This document shows, piece by piece, positions 1 through 8,757 of a stretch of 38,896 nt of DNA. This stretch comes from a virus. The position numbers were made by a program, and so were the translations under genes. Under the pieces are notes generated by a model. The model saw only the letters and a list, made by a program, of their open reading frames with translations. It had not been told where the DNA came from and ran no database searches. The DNA lies in the IMG/VR virus record IMGVR_UViG_3300026320_000017, positions 1 to 38,896 of that record; one strand, written 5' to 3'. The number at the start of each line of letters is the position of its first letter. Position 1 is the first letter of the stretch.

Positions 1-910
1 CTTCAGGATTCATCAGAATTGCCCGATTATAAGCTTCTTCGAGAGACAGCGCTACTTTTCTTTTCGCTGAAACTTCGATCAAATCCGCAATATCGTCCCG
101 TACCATATCGAAATGTGGATACTTAGGATTTTGAGCCATAGCCTCCACGGTACGAACTTGCTCTTGGAAATCTCGTTGAGCCGCGGCCTGTTGAACTGCC
201 GTTTGTTGCTCAATAAATTGATTAAACGGCCTCAAGCGCTCTTGAACAATACGATCTACAATTGTTTCAGGCTTAGTATCTTGAACATCTTCTCCAGCTA
301 AGGCCGAATCAAGGTCAGCAATGCCTACTCCATAGTCCTTAACTAATTGAGCCATTTGCTTAGCCTTCTGGGCTGGGGTACCCATAGCTAATACATGGTC
401 AATTTGCATAAGGCCCCGAAGGGCCTGTACAGGGGAAACATTTAAAGCTTGGTACCGGGGAGCAAACGGAGCTACCGCTTGATGAAATTCGTTAGTGAAC
501 CGCCTAGCTTGAGCGGTATCCCCCATAGTCTTTTCAATCTCTCGCTCACGACGACGAATTTCCTGACGAATTTCAGGATCAACCTTGTCCCACTTAGCTT
601 TAGCAGGGACTTTCCAAGACTGAGGAGCTTTGTCCTCGCTGGGCGGCGGGGGAGCTACTGGCGGACCCGCTTCCGGTTGCCTACCTTCAAGCGGTTTCTG
701 TGACTTTTCGGAACCGCCCTCGGACGTAGGGTCAGATTTTTTAGCGAGCTCTTCTAATTCTTCATCCGGCGAGGCTGGAGCCTCGGCAGGGGGAGGAGCT
801 GGGGGAACTGAGGGAGCTGGCGAAGAAGCAGGCGCGGAAACAGGTTCCGGTTGCTTGGCTTCCTCGGCCGCCACTGCAGCTTCGATGGTGGAGCGAAGAT
901 CGTCAGACAT
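1..910 (-). CDS. Scaffold-like virion assembly protein (partial, C-terminus beyond window)
   Basis: An open frame runs from ATG at 910 to the window edge without a stop, giving about 303 residues. The first ~110 residues are Ala/Pro/Glu-rich and look disordered. Then comes a helical, charged part with a Trp-Lys-Val-Pro segment, an Arg-rich helix (EIRRREREIEK) and later a stretch of the type GTPAQKAKQMAQLVKDYG, which I associate with scaffolding or capsid-assembly proteins of podoviruses. The gene is the last one visible in the leftward head operon, where scaffold normally precedes the major capsid gene. It overlaps the upstream gene by one base (TAATG). The role is inferred from composition, order and remembered family resemblance. 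An internal head protein is the main alternative. Confidence 0.6.
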   Translation of the reverse strand, partial: MSDDLRSTIEAAVAAEEAKQPEPVSAPASSPAPSVPPAPPPAEAPASPDEELEELAKKSDPTSEGGSEKSQKPLEGRQPEAGPPVAPPPPSEDKAPQSWKVPAKAKWDKVDPEIRQEIRRREREIEKTMGDTAQARRFTNEFHQAVAPFAPRYQALNVSPVQALRGLMQIDHVLAMGTPAQKAKQMAQLVKDYGVGIADLDSALAGEDVQDTKPETIVDRIVQERLRPFNQFIEQQTAVQQAAAQRDFQEQVRTVEAMAQNPKYPHFDMVRDDIADLIEVSAKRKVALSLEEAYNRAILMNPE

Positions 911-1203
911 TACATATATCCTTTACGGTGAACGGTTTCTATGATTTTCTCCCTGATAGCTTCTCTGTCTGGTTTATACTCCTTGTTAAATGTTTCGTAG
1001 GGGAGACCCACTAATTCTTCATTATTAATGACGTTATGGCGTAAGTTGTGTTCGCGTAACCCAGTTCTACCACTATAGCGCTTACCATCAATGGGAGAGA
1101 TAAAATCAGGTAAGTCGCCATTGACCAATCGTCTTTGCGATTCATAGCTAGTTCCCTTTTCTATAACTGTCCCATCAGCTTTATAAATCCAAGATTTTTT
1201 CAT
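910..1203 (-). CDS. Small conserved phage head-operon protein
   Basis: This protein of 97 residues starts with a basic aromatic segment (MKKSWIYKADG). In its middle is a segment of the type FISPIDGKRYSGRTGLREH, followed by HNLRH. A 'SP-[IV]-[DS]-G ... R ... R' signature like this is familiar from small proteins encoded near scaffold genes in many podoviruses, but their function is not known to me. It overlaps its upstream neighbour by four bases and the scaffold-like gene by one, so it is translationally coupled within the leftward morphogenesis operon. No membrane segment or signal peptide is visible. It may be a head-assembly accessory protein; that is inference from position only. Confidence 0.6.
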   Translation of the reverse strand: MKKSWIYKADGTVIEKGTSYESQRRLVNGDLPDFISPIDGKRYSGRTGLREHNLRHNVINNEELVGLPYETFNKEYKPDREAIREKIIETVHRKGYM

Positions 1204-1505
1204 GGTAAATTATTTGCTATTTGTTTCAAACGAAATTTAATGAGAGTAGTCAAGGTTAACTTCCATAGCCATTCTGGGTGATTACGAGGGGGCATTTTAT
1301 CCCTAACCCAGATTACATCTGCAGCGGTAACTTCATAAAGTTGTAACTTAAGCTTCTCGGCTACAGTAAGTAAAATTTGTACTTTAGCCAAAGACTCTCT
1401 GGCTGCTTGTCTCATAACTAATCTACGTGCGGAGTCCGGGGGGTCGTCCCAAGCTGTAGCGTCGATGAAACTATCGCATTGATTATCGTCAAAATTAAAA
1501 GCCAT
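1200..1505 (-). CDS. Hypothetical protein of the head operon
   Basis: I do not recognise this protein of 101 residues. It begins with an acidic stretch (FNFDDNQCDSF), continues with a predicted helical region rich in Ala, Arg and Leu, and contains a Trp-rich end (NHPEWLWKLTLTTL). There is no transmembrane helix. The start at 1505 lies four bases past the stop of the lectin-like gene, and the end overlaps the next gene by four bases, so it belongs to the same leftward transcript. It could be a small virion or assembly protein, but nothing in the sequence decides this. Confidence 0.5.
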   Translation of the reverse strand: MAFNFDDNQCDSFIDATAWDDPPDSARRLVMRQAARESLAKVQILLTVAEKLKLQLYEVTAADVIWVRDKMPPRNHPEWLWKLTLTTLIKFRLKQIANNLP

Positions 1506-1509
1506 AATG

Positions 1510-2325
1510 TTAAGGGGTGAAAGCTGAAGACGGAGCAGTTATCGGATAACTACCATATACCGCTCCCCCTGTTTTTAAACCTGCTTCGTCCCAATACATT
1601 TCTGTTTCATTACCCAAGAAAATAGTGTAATCTATAAATGGGCATGCTCCAAAGGAGAATCGTCCACTAGGAGTATCTGTATACGCAACTGATCCAACCG
1701 TAATCATAGTCGTATTGCCCGCACAAAGATTTACTGTACCGCTAACTCGTTCCAAGATAACCCAACCGCCACTATCTATACCATTAGAATTGATATTACC
1801 CCTAATGAGGTCAGCGGCACCCCCAGAAGTTGATCTGGTAAACCAAATATCGCCACTACCTCCTGCCCAAGTTGGTTCATAGAATATATGCCAAGAATTT
1901 GCCGTATACAATATACCATGAGAGAATAGACAACAATTGCTACCTCCACTTGTAATTGATATAGGTTTCAACCAAAATATAAAAGTGAAATCTCCACTAA
2001 TTGTAAGCGTAGTTGAAGTAGATTCAACTCTATTAGCCTCGGCAGCTGCTGTATTTTGATAAACGGCAGAAGCTCCAAATTTCTTAGTGGTAGTTTGTTG
2101 AGCGGCAGTACCGTTACAAACAAAAGCAGGTCCGCCACCTACTGAATTAGTAATAATTGTACTAGCTGCTCCATTATCTGCATGAAGAGCAAATTGATTG
2201 TAAGTAGCTCCTCCACCGCCCCCCGCGATGGCCATAGTCAACATTACCGCTTGAACGATCTCCGGACGTTCTATTTGTTTGGGGAGCCAAATATCCCCCC
2301 TATTCGGAACCCAAATTTTACTCAC
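1510..2325 (-). CDS. Lectin-like (LamG/concanavalin fold) phage surface protein
   Basis: The protein has 271 residues. After an N-terminal adaptor-like segment with WVPNRGDIW and a Gly-rich linker (about residues 34-38), the rest looks like one beta-sandwich of the LamG/concanavalin type. A 'KFGASAVYQNT' strand is followed by 'ISGDFTFIFWLKP', the usual start of the LamG-like jelly roll, then regularly alternating strands to the C-terminus. Such domains bind carbohydrate. It directly follows the fibre gene with a four-base overlap, so it is probably a receptor-binding tip or a decoration of the fibre. The family assignment rests on strand pattern and motif, not on a search. Confidence 0.6.
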   Translation of the reverse strand: MSKIWVPNRGDIWLPKQIERPEIVQAVMLTMAIAGGGGGATYNQFALHADNGAASTIITNSVGGGPAFVCNGTAAQQTTTKKFGASAVYQNTAAAEANRVESTSTTLTISGDFTFIFWLKPISITSGGSNCCLFSHGILYTANSWHIFYEPTWAGGSGDIWFTRSTSGGAADLIRGNINSNGIDSGGWVILERVSGTVNLCAGNTTMITVGSVAYTDTPSGRFSFGACPFIDYTIFLGNETEMYWDEAGLKTGGAVYGSYPITAPSSAFTP

Positions 2326-4211
2326 GTTAAACCAGTTCCGTTAATTTGCCATTCAGTCGAAGTCACCTTAATTGCAGTAGCTATACCATTAGCCGCTAGG
2401 GTTCTAGAACCTGTAGTTCCCGCTCCAGCAAGTCGCATAGTATCCGTAGTAATTGCGATTGTAACAACTCCTGCTGCGTTCTGATTAACAAAGGTGAGCG
2501 TAGTACCGATTGCGTAAGCAACTGAAGAATTAGCGGGTATGGTAAAAGTTCGGGCAGTAGTATCCGCTGAAGGATGGAAAATGTGTTTTCCGGCATCGCT
2601 AGCTACCAAAGTATACGCTGCAGATTGACTATTCTGCGGTATTTGGGTAACAGCGGTACTGGCACTAGTAGAAAGGCTGGTAAGAGAACTATTAGTTGTA
2701 GATAGGCCAGTACTAAGACTAGTGATCGAACTAGTGGCAGTACTAAGTCCAGTACTTGTAGAAGTTGAAAGACTGGTAAGAGAACTATTAGTTGTACTAA
2801 GACCAGTAGAAAGACTGGTAATTTGACTAGTATGAGTCGATAGTCCGGTAGAACAACTAGTAGAGAGACTGGTTAGATTACTATTGGTAGTGCTAAGTCC
2901 TGTACTAAGTGAGCTAATGCCCGTACTAGCACTAGTAGAGAGAGAAGTAATTGAACTACTAGCTGTAGAAATAGATGTAGATAACGCGGAAGCACTAATA
3001 CCAGAATCTTTACCTAGTTTACCAGTAGTATTAGCAAATGTTACAATATTGTCTAGAACGGACGACGCCGGCCCAACAAAATCCCCAGAACCAGAAGGAG
3101 TAGTCCAAACGAGAGCACCGCCCGAAATCCCTAAGAATTGACCGTTGGAGCCTACTCCCAAACGTCCAGGAGCGCCCGAAGTTCCGCCAACAATAATATC
3201 TTGACTAGTCGTCATCGGATTCGTGAGAGCCGATGAGGTCTGCCAGCTGGGAAGTCCCCCAGATACCGTCAATATTTGATTAGAGGAACCAATAGCAAGA
3301 CGGGAAAGAGTTACGCCACTACTAGAATAAAGGATGTCTCCCGTAGTGGTTACTACGCTAGAATGTACGTGATCTCCTCGGGCATAGCGAAGGCTGGTCC
3401 CTACTGCCGCGGTACCAAGATTAGCTGGGGTCGCCGATGCCGCCTGACTAACGACAAAGGCCGTGGTCGCCACTTGTCCGGTATTGGTATCAACGGCGGC
3501 GGTGGGGGATGTGGGGACTCCGGTAAGGGCCGGGGACGCCAAGGGTGCTCGGGTGGAGTCGGTGTTGTGGACATGGTCCCCTCTGGCGTATTTGAGCGAT
3601 GAACCAGAACTAGCTGTACCGTCATTTTGAGGAGTCGCAGATGAAGCTTGGCCTATTACGTAGGCTGTAGTAGCTAATTGAGTAGTATTGGTATCCGCTG
3701 CTGCCGTAGGGGCCGCAGGAACCCCTGTAAACGTCGGGGAAGCAATAGGGGCCAATAGCCCCAAAGCCGTGTTTAAGTCTGTTTGCGCAGACAACGTACC
3801 TGTGATATTACCCCAAGGGATGGAACTGACGATAGGGGCGGCCCACGTACCGTCGGCGCGGAGGAAGTTGGTAGTACCCCCTGGATAACTAAGGGCAGCA
3901 ACGGTGCCCAAAGTAGGCTTGCCAGTAAGGTCATTGTAAGCCCCGGAGAACCCAACGGCGCTGATAGCGCTGGAGTTAGCTTTGAGATTAATGGCATTTT
4001 GAAGGTCCGTCTGGTTACTGAGGGTACCCGTGATACCGCCCCAAACCGATCCACCTCCCCCACCTGGGGGAAGAGCCCACACTCCATCATGTCGTAGATA
4101 CTTAAGCTGATCTGCTGGGTCTACAGTAAAGACAAAGTCGTTACCGGCGCCCGCTACTGACGGGCGGTCAGGGTTATCTGACGGCGGGGGAACAATGGTA
4201 GAGGTAACCAT
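2322..4211 (-). CDS. Tail fibre protein
   Basis: The protein has 629 residues and a repetitive fibre architecture. Residues ~150-260 carry two copies of a unit with 'FTGVPAAPTAAADTNT', 'QLATTAYV' and 'KYARGDHVH', a pattern typical of phage tail fibres. Residues ~405-540 are a low-complexity Ser/Thr/Leu tract built from repeats like 'SSLTSLSTSTSTGLST'. The C-terminal ~90 residues look like a small beta domain. It lies between portal and scaffold genes, an unusual slot for a fibre. It overlaps the portal stop by one base and the lectin-like gene by four. Low-complexity repeats make length variation by recombination likely. The role in host recognition is inferred. Confidence 0.8.
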   Translation of the reverse strand: MVTSTIVPPPSDNPDRPSVAGAGNDFVFTVDPADQLKYLRHDGVWALPPGGGGGSVWGGITGTLSNQTDLQNAINLKANSSAISAVGFSGAYNDLTGKPTLGTVAALSYPGGTTNFLRADGTWAAPIVSSIPWGNITGTLSAQTDLNTALGLLAPIASPTFTGVPAAPTAAADTNTTQLATTAYVIGQASSATPQNDGTASSGSSLKYARGDHVHNTDSTRAPLASPALTGVPTSPTAAVDTNTGQVATTAFVVSQAASATPANLGTAAVGTSLRYARGDHVHSSVVTTTGDILYSSSGVTLSRLAIGSSNQILTVSGGLPSWQTSSALTNPMTTSQDIIVGGTSGAPGRLGVGSNGQFLGISGGALVWTTPSGSGDFVGPASSVLDNIVTFANTTGKLGKDSGISASALSTSISTASSSITSLSTSASTGISSLSTGLSTTNSNLTSLSTSCSTGLSTHTSQITSLSTGLSTTNSSLTSLSTSTSTGLSTATSSITSLSTGLSTTNSSLTSLSTSASTAVTQIPQNSQSAAYTLVASDAGKHIFHPSADTTARTFTIPANSSVAYAIGTTLTFVNQNAAGVVTIAITTDTMRLAGAGTTGSRTLAANGIATAIKVTSTEWQINGTGLT

Positions 4212-6505
4212 TACTCACCCTTCTTAGGTTGGGTCTTAGCTTTGAGAGCGGCGGCCTTCTTGTCTAGATCGAGCTTTTGTTCCCCTTGTACTTTAGATTG
4301 TTGAAGCTGTTGCTCTCCTTGACGCGATTGAAGCTCTAGCTCCATTTGGCTTTGTTCTCTAGCAAGCTGGGCATTCTGAGCATGTTCCTCTTGTTTAGCT
4401 TGGATATCTTGTTGCTTCCCCGCCATATCCATTTGCATCTTGGCGGTGTCTCCACTCAATTTGAGACGTATCTCTTGAGACTTCATTTGAAGCTCAAGTT
4501 GTTTGATTTGCATATCAAGAGCAGCTAATTGCTTCTTGTTTTCAAGTTCCGCTTGCTTCATTTGAAGCTCCATTTGGAACTTCTGCTGCTCAAACTGCAT
4601 ACCTTGTTGTTGAGCTTGCATATCAATTTGAGCCTTGGCCTTATCTCCTTCAACCTTAGCCTGTACCGCGGCCATCTTAGGATCAGGCGGCGGGGGAGCA
4701 GGTGGTTTATTCTCTAGTCCATCGAGTTGTTTATCAATCATACCCTCGATGTCCGCGGCATTATGGAACCTAGATACGCCCCATTTGAGTAGGCCCAAGA
4801 CAATCGGCTTAGTTTCAGGAATCTGAGCCGTCATGGGGAGAGCATTTTGAAGATACATAGATACAGTACTGAGGAATTCAGTAGCATCCTTCTTCTCCAT
4901 ATCGTAATCCGCTTGGGCCATAGACCCAGCTTGTATCTTAATTCTCCATTGGAATCCCTCTTCTGACTTGAGAAGAGCTATAGCGCTGGGGATATACAGA
5001 TCATTATCGGTATTGGTAATTCCTGATTTGCGAATCAAGATTTCCGGCGAGAAGTGTTTAACCTGGATCTCAGCCTTGATCCTGAGTATCTCAGAGGCGT
5101 AGGTACCCACCTCATCCTGCTGCTTCTTGATACGGATGGAGGCGAATTTCGCCTTGATCTCCTGAGCCCCCAAAGTTTCAGAAGCTTTGGAAGCCCCCCG
5201 AACGATGTCCGAAATGCCCGTGAGCTCATAGATTTGAGCCTTAATTTGATCTCTGGAGAGCATCAGCCGCTCTTGAGCCTTGACTATCTCCTCCAGGGGC
5301 ATCCAAGTAACCGTCCCGGCGATCCCCCCTTGTTCCGCGAACATTGCCCAATTATCTACGGGGATCATTTGATTATCTGATCCAGCCATCATATTGGCTA
5401 GGGAACCATAATTCTTCTTGTCATAAACCCCTACAGCCTTAATAGCTTCATTGATAATGGAAATGCGATTATTAACCGTGTCTAATTCACTATATTGGTC
5501 CTGGACCATATAGTAATCTGGCCGGGGCATCAACTCATTAGTAAGGGTATTGGCAAATAGGGGGGTGGGACATGGCTCGAAGCACTCTAGATTGAGAAAA
5601 TCCTCACGAGTATCCAAAATCTCTGGGCATTCTTCAGTAAACCAAATAATCTTGCGCTCTTCTCGATCCCAAATCTCATAAATCTTGCACTTCTCAATAG
5701 CCTCATGTTGTACTACGCCTTTATCATTGTCACCAATGGTAGGGGTAGGGGCAAAAGACACTAATTTAGTCTTAGCTGAGCCAAAGCGCTTCTTCATTTG
5801 CGTTTCGCTCAGGTAAACCGCCCGCGCCGTCCATCGCCTCTCCGACCAAACTCGGCATGGGGACCAAAGGAAGTCACTAAAATGAACGTAATCCACTGCT
5901 ACCCGTTGATCTTTGATCCTCTTCAACGGAATAGCTTGCCCGGCCGGCTGGGGGTCACGAGTAGAGGGGTCTTGCTCCGCCGGGGGAGCAATAAACCCAT
6001 CGTTACCGCCCTCCGGGCCGGGAAATTGACTGTCTGTATCATTGGTAAGGGAACCCCCTTCAGTCTCCGGTATGTCCTCGGTGTCCGTCTCCAATCGTAG
6101 CCATGCCGTACCTAGTCCAGCTACTAAGCGATCTTGTACATTTAGCTTCATCACAGTGGAGAACGTGTCCATAGGATCATTAAGATCTTGTTGAAGCATT
6201 CTCTCCATGACTAGGGCTGCTACCCTAGCGACTTGATCTCTATAGTCTGGGTATTTCCTCGATACTGAAGCCTTAGGGGGCTGGGAGTATAGGGCCGACT
6301 CCATTATCCCCACGTTTGCCCAGAAGATATTGAACTTGCGGAATTCCGAATTGATAGCATCACGCTCGTCCAGGTACCGGTCCATGGAGTCCTTGGCCCG
6401 CCGTTCAAAGTTCTTGCGGGATTTCTTCGCATAGGTAATCTCCGTTGACCACCGCTCATGCGGGGTTAAAGAATCCGGATCACGAATGGGGGCAGATACG
6501 TCCAT
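4211..6505 (-). CDS. Portal protein (P22-type)
   Basis: The protein has 764 residues. The N-terminal part (SLTPHERWSTEITYAKKSRKNF, then a YLDERD segment and FNIFWANVGIMESALYSQPPK) is the characteristic start of P22-like portal proteins. A middle acidic Pro/Gly insert around residues 150-190 is probably a surface loop. The last ~170 residues are a long Gln/Lys/Met-rich coiled coil, consistent with the barrel or tail-ward extension of large podovirus portals. The portal forms the dodecameric DNA channel at one capsid vertex and docks the terminase. It follows terL with a one-base overlap, the standard order terS-terL-portal. Confidence 0.85.
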   Translation of the reverse strand: MDVSAPIRDPDSLTPHERWSTEITYAKKSRKNFERRAKDSMDRYLDERDAINSEFRKFNIFWANVGIMESALYSQPPKASVSRKYPDYRDQVARVAALVMERMLQQDLNDPMDTFSTVMKLNVQDRLVAGLGTAWLRLETDTEDIPETEGGSLTNDTDSQFPGPEGGNDGFIAPPAEQDPSTRDPQPAGQAIPLKRIKDQRVAVDYVHFSDFLWSPCRVWSERRWTARAVYLSETQMKKRFGSAKTKLVSFAPTPTIGDNDKGVVQHEAIEKCKIYEIWDREERKIIWFTEECPEILDTREDFLNLECFEPCPTPLFANTLTNELMPRPDYYMVQDQYSELDTVNNRISIINEAIKAVGVYDKKNYGSLANMMAGSDNQMIPVDNWAMFAEQGGIAGTVTWMPLEEIVKAQERLMLSRDQIKAQIYELTGISDIVRGASKASETLGAQEIKAKFASIRIKKQQDEVGTYASEILRIKAEIQVKHFSPEILIRKSGITNTDNDLYIPSAIALLKSEEGFQWRIKIQAGSMAQADYDMEKKDATEFLSTVSMYLQNALPMTAQIPETKPIVLGLLKWGVSRFHNAADIEGMIDKQLDGLENKPPAPPPPDPKMAAVQAKVEGDKAKAQIDMQAQQQGMQFEQQKFQMELQMKQAELENKKQLAALDMQIKQLELQMKSQEIRLKLSGDTAKMQMDMAGKQQDIQAKQEEHAQNAQLAREQSQMELELQSRQGEQQLQQSKVQGEQKLDLDKKAAALKAKTQPKKGE

Positions 6506-7935
6506 TATTGAATCCTCGAAGCGATTCGATTGAGATGGGCTTCTCTTTCTAGGTGAAGAGTATCGAGGTTGTACCCCGGCAAATATATTTGATGGCCGGG
6601 GAGGGACTGCAAGTGCCCACGTAGGTCGTCGTCCGCCCTGGAATAGTCTTGGATGAGTACGTGCGGGCTAGCTACTACGCACATGTACCCGAACGCATCG
6701 GCAAAGTCGCTGGCCCAATCGTGTATTGGTTGTTCGGAGAATATCTGCTTCTCCTCGTCCCATTCCCTCCGATACGCCTTCAGCGCCTCTAGCAAATCGC
6801 CAGTTACAGAGAGGTCTGGAACGTCAGGGGAAGCAGGAGTACAGTCAATCGTAATAGTGGGGAAGACCTTCCGTGTCGCCGCGATCCGATCCCTGACTTT
6901 ATGATTGGGGACGATCCTGGGGGAGATCCCCGCTAGAGCAAACTGCTCTAGTATTGATTTGCCTGTTTGGAGGTTCTTCGCCCTAGCATCATGGGGAAGC
7001 CATACCTCCCCCACGCCCCCGCCCTCTAGCCTCGCTGCATCGGCGAATGAGTGGAGGGAAGAGATATGGTAGTCTATGTCCTGCCCCGTAGTAGCTTCTA
7101 CATTTACAATTATAATTTGGCCATGTTTGTTTACTTGCCACGCTATCCGTACCGTAGCGTCAGTAAACCCTAGGTCATATACAAAATTCGTGGGGAGCAG
7201 GGGATCATACAGAGGGGCTAGGGGATCACCTTCAAAATTGTACGCTCGTTGCTCGCTAAATAGTGTATTGACCTCGTCCGCATATATTGCCCCCTTAAGG
7301 GCGCTATCAAACGAGCACAAATACTCTTGAGCGAACTCCTCTTTGTCTAAGTCCTTCCGTAACTCAGCTAGTTCTTGATCGGGGAGGATATTGGAAGTTA
7401 GTGCTGAGAGGTTAGTTATATGATATTCGGAGGGGTTGAGCTGGGCTTTACGGAATACTTCATGGAATAGGTTCCGTCCTCTGGGGGTAGAGGCAAATAC
7501 ACCCCACCCCATGCGGTCAGACAGTGCGGGGCGGATAATCTGACTGAATACCGAGGGTCGAAATAACGCGTACTCATCCAACACCGCCCCGTCCAAATAC
7601 ATACCCCGCAGGGAATCAGGATTGTCCGCGCCGAGGCAGTAGATAACGGCATCGTTTTGTAGGGTAATCTTCAGTTCAGACTCGCTGGGGGGCTTCTGCA
7701 GGAAGGGGAGGGAATAATCCTTCAAGTATTGCCAGCTGACTCTCTTCGACTGCGTAAACGTGGGGCCAACATAGGCATATTGCGGCCGGGGGAGCAATTG
7801 CTGTCTAGCATCTAGGATTAGATCATTTACTAAAGCCACGGTTTTCCCCGCTCTCCGATGAGTATTCAGTACCGCCCACCGTTGGCTACGGTTATGGAAG
7901 GGGAGGAACTGTTCCCGCGGTGCGTAGGGGAGCAC
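6505..7935 (-). CDS. terL: Terminase large subunit
   Basis: The protein has 476 residues, a usual TerL length. It shows a Walker A motif HRRAGKT at residues 26-32, a Walker B AVLDE at 117-121, and a coupling motif STPRG near residue 149. The C-terminal RNase-H-like nuclease begins at YDLGFTDATV, whose Asp is the first metal ligand, and ends with DWASDFADAF supplying the late Asp ligands. It pumps DNA into the prohead through the portal and cuts concatemers. It sits one base after terS and overlaps portal by one base. I cannot tell from the sequence alone whether packaging is headful or cos type. Confidence 0.93.
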   Translation of the reverse strand: MLPYAPREQFLPFHNRSQRWAVLNTHRRAGKTVALVNDLILDARQQLLPRPQYAYVGPTFTQSKRVSWQYLKDYSLPFLQKPPSESELKITLQNDAVIYCLGADNPDSLRGMYLDGAVLDEYALFRPSVFSQIIRPALSDRMGWGVFASTPRGRNLFHEVFRKAQLNPSEYHITNLSALTSNILPDQELAELRKDLDKEEFAQEYLCSFDSALKGAIYADEVNTLFSEQRAYNFEGDPLAPLYDPLLPTNFVYDLGFTDATVRIAWQVNKHGQIIIVNVEATTGQDIDYHISSLHSFADAARLEGGGVGEVWLPHDARAKNLQTGKSILEQFALAGISPRIVPNHKVRDRIAATRKVFPTITIDCTPASPDVPDLSVTGDLLEALKAYRREWDEEKQIFSEQPIHDWASDFADAFGYMCVVASPHVLIQDYSRADDDLRGHLQSLPGHQIYLPGYNLDTLHLEREAHLNRIASRIQ

Positions 7936-7936
7936 A

Positions 7937-8365
7937 TCAATCCTTCACTTTGGCCTCTACGTCTAGTGCAACTTGAGCTAGCTCGGGATGTAGTCTATAG
8001 GCTAGCCTTTGAGCAGATACCCAAGGCATATCATCTAATCTAGCTCTGTTATTAGTGGCTAACTCCTCTGATATGGGGTTAATTGTAGTGGGGATCATTC
8101 TAGCGTACAGAGTATAGAACCTGCCTAGGTTCTTATCCGCCCATAGAGCTAATCTGGGGATGCCCCCAATAATCTCGAAAGCTCGCTGAAATGATTCCGC
8201 AGCCTTAGCCCCTTTCAGTGGTTTAGCTAACTTGGTAGAGTGTAAGCCTCTCTCTATGAGAGTGGTTAGTTCTTTGCTCACACCTTCTTCTAGACCTAGA
8301 TCTTTCAGTTCGGATGCTAAGTCAGCGATTTGACTAGCTACGTCATCTTGGGGAGGATCATTCAT
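7937..8365 (-). CDS. terS: Probable terminase small subunit
   Basis: This 142-residue protein is mostly helical. Its centre (FEIIGGIPRLALWADKN, then GRFYTLYARMIPT) resembles small terminase-like proteins found upstream of terL in podoviruses. The N-terminus is acidic and lacks an obvious HTH that I can delineate by eye. It is the first gene of the leftward morphogenesis operon and ends one base before terL. No Shine-Dalgarno sequence precedes the ATG at 8365. Instead a promoter-like pair places the expected transcription start at or beside the ATG (see the promoter entry), so a leaderless message is possible. Assignment is mainly by position plus motif memory. Confidence 0.65.
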   Translation of the reverse strand: MNDPPQDDVASQIADLASELKDLGLEEGVSKELTTLIERGLHSTKLAKPLKGAKAAESFQRAFEIIGGIPRLALWADKNLGRFYTLYARMIPTTINPISEELATNNRARLDDMPWVSAQRLAYRLHPELAQVALDVEAKVKD

Positions 8366-8372
8366 GTTTCGG

Positions 8373-8401
8373 AGTATACGCGCGGTAGGGGAGCAAGTAA
8401 A
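8373..8401 (-). promoter_or_regulatory. Candidate late promoter for terS operon
   Basis: Reading the minus strand, TTTACT (8401-8396) is followed after 17 bases by TATACT (8378-8373), a good sigma70-like -35/-10 pair. The usual start point, about seven bases downstream, falls on or next to the first base of the terS ATG (8365). Confidence 0.45.
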
Positions 8402-8440
8402 TATTATTTTACGTTGGTTTTATACCCTCACAATCTTTAA

Positions 8441-8661
8441 CTATTTACTATGTAGTTGGTACTACCCATTTTTACCCTCTCATTTTTATAACCGTATCCT
8501 TCCACTATTTACTATGTAGTTGGTACTACCCATTTTTATCCCCACAATCGGCAAGTCTACCCCTATTTACTATTTAGTTGGTACTACCCATTTTTATAGA
8601 TATATTTGTAAAGTCTACTCACTATTTACTATTTACTATGTAGTGCGTCATTTTTACCCTC
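8441..8661 (+). repeat. Four iteron-like direct repeats
   Basis: A unit of about 38 bp beginning CTATTTACTATGTAG and continuing TTGGTACTACCCATTTTTA occurs at 8441, 8505 and 8563 (in the last, TTTAG replaces TGTAG), with a shortened, diverged copy at 8629. Spacing is 58-66 bp, about six helical turns. Each intact unit contains the inverted pair GTAGT-TGGT-ACTAC (TTAGT in the third). The position just upstream of the terS promoter and the spacing suggest operators or replication iterons. The intervening sequences are unrelated, AT-rich and without a convincing gene. Confidence 0.7.
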
Positions 8662-8757
8662 ATCTTTATCTTAGCCTTACATCCTACCCCTCCCTCATCC
8701 CGCCTCTTCACCATGTGTGTCGAAATATACGTGTGTCGTACTTTTCGTGAGAGTATC

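Noticed and set aside
3276-4097. Plus-strand frames opposite the fibre gene
   Set aside because: They mirror the repeats of the minus-strand fibre gene and show no independent coding features.
8441-8661. CRISPR array reading of the spaced direct repeats
   Set aside because: Only three to four units, diverged ends, AT-rich spacers of uneven length, and no cas genes nearby. Iterons or operators fit better.
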